Positions 5,893 through 9,596 of a stretch of DNA of 9,596 nucleotides are shown one piece after another. The position numbers and the translations under genes are program-made. Origin of the DNA: an uncultured Clostridia bacterium. GTDB taxonomy: Bacteria > Bacillota > Clostridia > Lachnospirales > CAMVHY01. The notes beneath the pieces were generated by a model, which made no database searches, was not told where the DNA came from, and saw only the letters and a program-made list of their open reading frames with translations. The DNA is taken from the NCBI GenBank assembly GCA_947167415.1, contig CAMVHY010000032.1, positions 1-9,596 of the forward strand. Direction: 5' to 3'. The stretch's first letter is position 1. The number at the start of each line of letters is the position of its first letter.

Positions 5893-6786
5893 TCATTTTC
5901 GGTAGCTGTTTATAATTTCATTAATTTGCTTTTTAGAGTTAGAGTCATCTACGCCGAATTTATTAATGAGTACAAAAATCTTTATCTTGTCATTTTTGTC
6001 AAGTTTCACCTTTTTATGTTTATCACTAAAAAGCTGAGTTAAAACTTCTATATTACCATTGTTTTTATTTGACGTTTTTTCCTCGATAAAATCGCTAATT
6101 TTATTTTCTTTTACCATTTGATCAAATTTTATTTCTGCTTGTTTATATACTGAATTTTCTTGCTTTTGATTCTGATTAAACCTTCCAAGATATTCTTTTA
6201 TTTTTGTATCACAGTAATACTTTTGCACAGATTTGACGATTTTATAAATCTCTGCGAACATCAATAAAACTCCAAAACCAAGACCGACTGTCGCGCCTAA
6301 AGATAAAAGCAAACCCAAGTTTAAAACAAGTGTTCCTGACATTAACGCATTAAAAAATAAATAACCTGCAAATCCGCTTCCGGTCAAACACACGAGAGCA
6401 ATTAAAATTCCAAATATACCCTTTGTTATTTTTATCGCAAGACTTTGATCACGATTAGCTTGTTCATTAAGTACGCGCAAAAACCATCCTGTTTCATCTT
6501 CCTTTTCCTCTTGTTTCATGTTTGTACCAATTGCTTTATCTTCAACACAATCTCCGATAGCATTCCAACAATACGCTATACAAAAAGCCAAAACTTTGCC
6601 AAGACTATCGGTGTTTGGAATACTACCTCCTCCTGATCCCAATAAAACTCCTAAAAATGCCAAACCAATAATTAAAGCGAGTGAAACAGTTAAAGCAAGA
6701 CTAAGTAAAAGTAATATACTAAATACAGAACCTAAAAAAAATTTTGTGATTAACCAGCGTCCCTGCTTTTGATAATTATTTTCCAT
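5893..6786 (-). CDS. Unknown multi-spanning membrane protein (297 residues)
   Basis: No family is recognised. A long hydrophobic stretch at residues about 12-50, enough for one long or two short membrane helices, ends in a glycine-rich turn (SGGGS). A hydrophilic segment with several Cys and a charged patch (about 76-118) follows. Two more helices lie at about 122-148 and 151-180. A hydrophilic, Lys/Glu/Asn-rich C-terminal domain (about 183-297) is probably cytoplasmic. No transporter, kinase or protease motif is visible. The start is the ATG at 6786, because the frame's earlier GTG at 6795 is itself part of the SD. It has its own consensus promoter and shares a bidirectional terminator with the coiled-coil gene. 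A functional link between these two convergent genes is possible but unproven. Confidence 0.8.
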   Translation of the reverse strand: MENNYQKQGRWLITKFFLGSVFSILLLLSLALTVSLALIIGLAFLGVLLGSGGGSIPNTDSLGKVLAFCIAYCWNAIGDCVEDKAIGTNMKQEEKEDETGWFLRVLNEQANRDQSLAIKITKGIFGILIALVCLTGSGFAGYLFFNALMSGTLVLNLGLLLSLGATVGLGFGVLLMFAEIYKIVKSVQKYYCDTKIKEYLGRFNQNQKQENSVYKQAEIKFDQMVKENKISDFIEEKTSNKNNGNIEVLTQLFSDKHKKVKLDKNDKIKIFVLINKFGVDDSNSKKQINEIINSYRK

Positions 6787-6792
6787 AAAAAT

Positions 6793-6798
6793 CACCTC
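6793..6798 (-). promoter_or_regulatory. Ribosome binding site that decides the ATG start at 6786
   Basis: GAGGTG on the minus strand ends 6 nt before the ATG. Its last three bases form an in-frame GTG that could be mistaken for the start. Confidence 0.8.
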
Positions 6799-6843
6799 GA
6801 ATAAACAAACAAAAGCAAAATTTACATATCAAACTGCAATTTT

Positions 6844-6873
6844 ATTATATCACACAAGAATCATATGTGTCAA
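6844..6873 (-). promoter_or_regulatory. Consensus sigma-A promoter, extended -10, for the membrane-protein gene
   Basis: On the minus strand the -35 is TTGACA (6873-6868), the spacer is 18 bp, and the -10 is TATAAT (6849-6844), preceded by TGA (extended -10). Both hexamers are perfect. An ACACA/TGTGT inverted repeat (6852-6856 and 6866-6870) sits between and overlaps the elements and could be an operator. The predicted leader is about 50 nt. Confidence 0.88.
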
Positions 6874-6920
6874 CTAATTTAAAAAATATATTTTATATAT
6901 AAAAATAAAATCAAATGAAC

Positions 6921-6960
6921 AAAAAAATCGCGGGTAAAAACCATCCCGCGATCTTTTTTT
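6921..6960 (-). terminator. Terminator of gpsA
   Basis: Stem atcgcggg (6927-6934) with cccgcgat (6945-6952), a ten-base loop, and A- and T-runs outside. Read on the minus strand it follows the gpsA stop at 6976 and ends in a run of T. It is symmetrical enough to work on both strands. Confidence 0.9.
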
Positions 6961-6975
6961 ATGAAACTAAAATTT

Positions 6976-7965
6976 TTAAATTTGCTCTGGTTTTGGCGCA
7001 CGTAACATTAAATCTAAAACGGATTGTTTTGGATCTTTATTTTCAAACAAAATTTTATGAACCTCGAAAATAATTGGCAATTCTAAATTTGATTTTTTTG
7101 CCAGCTCATAAACCGGTTTTATGTTATTTGCTCCTTCGACAACCATTTTTATTTTTTCTACAACCTGATCTAATTTCATGCCTTGTCCCAATAAAATTCC
7201 TGCTCGACGATTTCTTCCATGTTCGCTTACACACGTTGTAATTAAATCTCCTAATCCGCTTAAGCCATTAAAAGTTTCAGGTTTGGCTCCCATTTTTTCT
7301 CCGAATCTCGAAATCTCAATTAAGCCACGAGTTATTAACGACGCTCTTGTATTATCTCCAAAACCTAAACCGTCAGAAATTCCTGTTGCCAACGCAATAA
7401 TATTTTTTAATGTTCCACCTAACTCAACGCCAATAATATCTGAACTTGTATAAACTCTGAAAAAATCGTTATTAAATAATTTTTGTATTTCATGAGCAAG
7501 ATTAATATTTTTTGACGCAACAACACATGCTGTCGGCAAAAATTTTGAAACTTCTTCGGCGTGCGTTGGACCCGAAAGTGCCGCAATATTATTATTTTTT
7601 GTCACGTCGTAAATGACTTCCGACATACGCATGAAAGTTTTGTCTTCGATTCCTTTTGAGACATTAAGAATTTTTTGATTGGGCTTAAAAGAAAAATTTT
7701 TTAAAGTCGCACGAACAAACTTTGATGGCAATGCATTAATTATAAATTCTGCGTCCGAAAGAATTTCTTCGCTATTATTCGAGAAAAAAATACTTTCAGG
7801 GATTTTAATTCCCGGCAGAAAATCTTTATTCTCATGCGTTTTATTTATTTGATCTATTTCGTTTTGACTATAAGACCAAATTTTTACTTCATGATTATTT
7901 TTGTTTAACAAAATCCCGATGGAACAACCAAAACCACCTGAGCCAATGATTGCAACTTTGGCCAT
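6976..7965 (-). CDS. gpsA: NAD(P)-dependent glycerol-3-phosphate dehydrogenase
   Basis: 329 residues, the normal length. Cytoplasmic enzyme reducing dihydroxyacetone phosphate to sn-glycerol 3-phosphate, the precursor of membrane phospholipids. The N-terminal Rossmann fold shows GSGGFG at 8-13. The family signatures follow: NVSKGIE (conserved Lys104), LSGPTHAEEV (130-139), ELGGTLKN with the catalytic-region Lys187, GLSGLGDL with Asp240, and HGRNRRAG (249-256). The start ATG at 7965 has AAGGGGGA 7-8 nt upstream. It is transcribed alone, divergent from cotJ and closed by its own terminator. In many clostridia gpsA sits with der and plsY, and neither is beside it here. In some positions it departs from common sequence (VEGANNIKP where VEGxxTxK is usual), but nothing suggests loss of function. 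Confidence 0.96.
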   Translation of the reverse strand: MAKVAIIGSGGFGCSIGILLNKNNHEVKIWSYSQNEIDQINKTHENKDFLPGIKIPESIFFSNNSEEILSDAEFIINALPSKFVRATLKNFSFKPNQKILNVSKGIEDKTFMRMSEVIYDVTKNNNIAALSGPTHAEEVSKFLPTACVVASKNINLAHEIQKLFNNDFFRVYTSSDIIGVELGGTLKNIIALATGISDGLGFGDNTRASLITRGLIEISRFGEKMGAKPETFNGLSGLGDLITTCVSEHGRNRRAGILLGQGMKLDQVVEKIKMVVEGANNIKPVYELAKKSNLELPIIFEVHKILFENKDPKQSVLDLMLRAPKPEQI

Positions 7966-8029
7966 AAAAAAATCCCCCTTTTGATTAATAAATAAAAAAT
8001 CGTATGCACGTTTTTTATTTACAGAAAAT

Positions 8030-8058
8030 ATTATAACTGAGAAACAAGTTTTTTTATA
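8030..8058 (-). promoter_or_regulatory. Possible gpsA promoter
   Basis: On the minus strand a perfect TATAAT (8035-8030) lies 17 bp after TATAAA (8058-8053), a poor -35 (3 of 6). There is no TGn extension. It would give a leader of about 57 nt. Weaker than the other promoters here. Confidence 0.4.
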
Positions 8059-8075
8059 AAAACTTTTTACAAAAT

Positions 8076-8081
8076 GGAGGG
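8076..8081 (+). promoter_or_regulatory. Ribosome binding site supporting the TTG start of cotJA
   Basis: GGAGGG lies 8 nt before TTG at 8090. The next possible ATG in frame (8219) would remove most of the conserved domain, so TTG is the start. Confidence 0.8.
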
Positions 8082-8089
8082 ATAAAAAA

Positions 8090-8296
8090 TTGGCTTTTAA
8101 TAATTTTTTTTCGTCGAAAGCAAAACTTGCTCAGGCGTATGTTCCATTTCAAAAAATAAATCAAGTCTATGATTTAAAATCTGGTTTATATTTTGGAACA
8201 ATTTTTCCAGAGTTAAATATGCTGTGCAAATTTGATTTTTACGCTAAAAATAAATTTTTTCGCGAAATAAAAAATAATTTTATGGAGGAAGATTAA
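8090..8296 (+). CDS. cotJA: Spore coat associated protein CotJA
   Basis: 68 residues, typical of the family. The signature LAQAYVPFQK (13-22) and YFGTIFPEL (34-42) match CotJA proteins, which usually read AYVPWQ and GTLFPEL. It is a small protein deposited with CotJB and CotJC in the spore coat. It starts with TTG, which probably lowers its output. It is the first gene of a three-gene operon; its last codons (Met-Glu-Glu) contain the SD of cotJB. In Bacillus subtilis cotJ is under mother-cell sigma-E. No sigma-A promoter is present upstream, and I could not find a convincing sigma-E pair either. Confidence 0.93.
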   Translation: MAFNNFFSSKAKLAQAYVPFQKINQVYDLKSGLYFGTIFPELNMLCKFDFYAKNKFFREIKNNFMEED

Positions 8297-8298
8297 AA

Positions 8299-8577
8299 AT
8301 GCGATACGAAAAAGATTTTGAAATGGAAAAAATTATGCAATTAGATTTTGCTTTGGTTGATTTGGGTTTGTATTTAAACACGCATCCGGAAGATAATTAC
8401 GCTTTAAATTTATATAACAAGATCGCAAAAAAAGCTGATATGTGCCGAATGAATTATGAAAAAAATTTTGGGCCTTTATGTTCTTTTAGATCATATTGCA
8501 ATACAAATTCATGGAATTGGATAAATAATCCGTGGCCATGGTCAGAAAAATCAAATTTTAATTTAAATCCGGCTTAA
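8299..8577 (+). CDS. cotJB: Spore coat protein CotJB
   Basis: 92 residues. Family hallmarks: DFALVDLGLYLNTHPED (16-32), NYEKNFGPL (52-60) and the Trp-rich end SWNWINNPWPWSEK (71-84). It is the partner of CotJC in the inner coat layers. The start codon is 2 nt after the cotJA stop and its SD (GGAGGA, 8284-8289) lies inside cotJA, so translation is likely coupled. Its molecular role beyond coat assembly is not established. Confidence 0.95.
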   Translation: MRYEKDFEMEKIMQLDFALVDLGLYLNTHPEDNYALNLYNKIAKKADMCRMNYEKNFGPLCSFRSYCNTNSWNWINNPWPWSEKSNFNLNPA

Positions 8578-8602
8578 TAAAAATTAGGAGGAAAAAATAT
8601 TT

Positions 8603-9217
8603 ATGTGGATTTATGAAAAAAAACTTGAGTATCCAGTGAAAATAAAAAAAACAAATCCGGCATTGGCAAAATTAATTTTGACACAATACGGAGGACCTGA
8701 CGGAGAAATTGGCGCGTCATTAAGATATTTGAGCCAAAGGTTTACGATGATAACTCCGCAAGCAAAAGCAACTTTAAACGATATTGGAACAGAAGAACTA
8801 GCTCATCTCGAAATTATTGGAGCAATTGTTCATCAGTTAACGCGTGATATGACACCGGAAGAATTAAAAAAAAGTGGCCTTGATGCGTATTATGTTGATC
8901 ACGGTGTTGGAATTTATCCAGCAAATGCAAGTGGCGATCCATTTACTGCTGCTTATTTGCAATCAACAGGTGATCCAAAAGTTGATTTATATGAAAATAT
9001 GGCAGCGGAAGAAAAAGCTAGAATAACTTATGAATATATAATGCGCTTTATAGATGATCCAGATGTAATGGATCCAATAAGATTTTTACGTGAGCGCGAA
9101 ATTGTTCATTTTCAAAGATTTGGTGAATCATTAATGTATGTACAAGAAGAATTAGCCCATCAAAAAGTTTTTCCAATCGAAAATAATCCGTGTTCAAATA
9201 AAAATTGTTGCGATTAA
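8603..9217 (+). CDS. cotJC: Manganese catalase-family spore coat protein CotJC
   Basis: 204 residues. Ferritin-like four-helix protein of the manganese (non-haem) catalase family, which splits hydrogen peroxide at a dinuclear metal centre. Expected metal ligands are present: Glu35 (PDGEIGAS), Glu65 and His68 (EELAHLE), a Glu in MAAEEKAR (136-137), and Glu166/His169 region (REREIVHF). It is probably part of the spore coat, giving peroxide protection. The ATG at 8603 has AGGAGG 11 nt upstream, a rather long spacing, and is 25 nt after cotJB. The C-terminus carries three cysteines (197, 202, 203) in a short tail beyond the catalytic core, which could support disulfide cross-linking in the coat. 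A strong terminator follows immediately. Confidence 0.96.
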   Translation: MWIYEKKLEYPVKIKKTNPALAKLILTQYGGPDGEIGASLRYLSQRFTMITPQAKATLNDIGTEELAHLEIIGAIVHQLTRDMTPEELKKSGLDAYYVDHGVGIYPANASGDPFTAAYLQSTGDPKVDLYENMAAEEKARITYEYIMRFIDDPDVMDPIRFLREREIVHFQRFGESLMYVQEELAHQKVFPIENNPCSNKNCCD

Positions 9218-9250
9218 AAAAAATCACAGGCTTCGGCTTGTGATTTTTCT
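9216..9250 (+). terminator. Terminator of the cotJ operon
   Basis: Stem aatcacaggc (to 9231) with gcttgtgatt (from 9236), closed by a C-TTCG-G tetraloop, one G-U wobble, and a T-run from 9244. It starts at the cotJC stop codon. Confidence 0.93.
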
Positions 9251-9455
9251 TTTGACCTTATATTTTTTAGAAACAAAACGTATATGTGGTAAAAAATTAT
9301 TTATCTCTATCATTTTTATTTTTTACATAACAATTTTTGATTTATTATCAGTGAAACAAAAAATATTCCTAAAAAGTCGGGTTCTATTTTTATTTTTTTA
9401 TCTTAAAAATCACCCATCTTTTTTATTGATGAAATTAAAAAAATTTTATTTATGA
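9251..9455. other. Intergenic region without a supported gene
   Basis: Very AT-rich. An open frame of 71 codons (9240-9455) begins with GTG inside the terminator stem, has no SD and encodes only low-complexity hydrophobic sequence, so I do not call it. No RNA gene, repeat or attachment site was seen. Confidence 0.6.
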
Positions 9456-9484
9456 TTGATATTTGATTTTGTGTATGTTAAAAT
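9456..9484 (+). promoter_or_regulatory. Sigma-A-type promoter, extended -10, for the right-edge gene
   Basis: The -35 is TTGATA (9456-9461), the spacer is 17 bp, and the -10 is TAAAAT (9479-9484), preceded by TG at 9476-9477. The predicted start near 9491 gives a leader of about 50 nt. Confidence 0.78.
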
Positions 9485-9542
9485 AATAACGTAGTTTGTT
9501 TTTTATTTTTGTTATAAAAAATTTGAGGGAGGATTATCTTTT

Positions 9543-9596
9543 ATGCAAACAGGAAGTAATAATACAAAAGGACCAATTGATATTGGTCAAATTAAA
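9543..9596 (+). CDS. 5' end of an unidentified gene (partial)
   Basis: Eighteen codons (MQTGSNNTK, then GPIDIGQIK) run off the right edge. The ATG is preceded by GAGGGAGGA (9525-9533), a very strong SD, and by a good sigma-A promoter, so the start is secure. The polar N-terminus without a hydrophobic stretch argues against a signal peptide in the visible part. The piece is too short to identify a family. Confidence 0.75.
   Translation, partial: MQTGSNNTKGPIDIGQIK

Noticed and set aside
6445..6772. Two plus-strand open frames of 63 and 84 codons
   Set aside because: Both are shadows of the membrane-protein gene on the minus strand and have no SD.
7178..7453. 91-codon plus-strand open frame
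   Set aside because: Antisense to gpsA, which shows all its family motifs.
8027..8052. Possible sigma-E promoter for cotJ (AATATT at 8027-8032, CAAGTTTT at 8045-8052)
   Set aside because: The -10 matches CATAnnnT poorly and the spacing is short, so it was not called.
9240..9455. 71-codon plus-strand open frame, hydrophobic
   Set aside because: Its GTG start lies inside the cotJ terminator stem, there is no SD, and the composition simply reflects T-rich intergenic DNA.

Overview
The window is strongly AT-rich, with purine-rich Shine-Dalgarno (SD) sites, mostly ATG starts and many hairpin-plus-T-run terminators. Three genes with clear family identity point to an endospore-forming Bacillota, most likely class Clostridia: a complete cotJA-cotJB-cotJC spore-coat operon, a SpoIID-like/peptidoglycan-binding protein, and gpsA. 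There are no rRNA, tRNA, transposase, phage or CRISPR signals. The exact genus cannot be read from the sequence.

Layout from left to right. Positions 1-193 hold the 3' end of a gene whose tail is nearly identical to the tail of the next gene (339-2654), so the left edge cuts a recently duplicated or converted gene pair. The intact copy encodes a 771-residue protein of unknown function with one C-terminal membrane segment. Convergent to it, on the minus strand, lies a gene (2676-3911) for a three-part protein: an Ig-like/CnaB-like fold, a SpoIID-like region and a peptidoglycan-binding domain. Its upstream region matches a mother-cell sigma-K-type promoter. Divergent from that gene is an isolated GspF/PilC-type membrane protein gene (3972-5036).

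Next come two convergent genes of unknown function that share a bidirectional terminator. One (5158-5817) encodes a charged coiled-coil protein with an mRNA hairpin predicted right at its 5' end. The other (5893-6786, minus) encodes a multi-spanning membrane protein. Then follow gpsA on the minus strand (glycerol-3-phosphate dehydrogenase, phospholipid precursor synthesis) and, divergent from it, the cotJABC operon (spore coat, manganese catalase). The right edge holds the first 18 codons of another gene with a strong promoter.

Two regulatory classes stand out. The three complete unknown genes and the truncated right-edge gene have near-consensus housekeeping promoters, all four with an extended -10 (TGn). 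The sporulation-related genes lack such promoters, which fits control by sporulation sigma factors. The least explained elements are the duplicated 771-residue protein gene, whose stop codon has moved into its own terminator, and the orphan GspF-like gene. No complete new multi-gene system can be demonstrated from this window alone.
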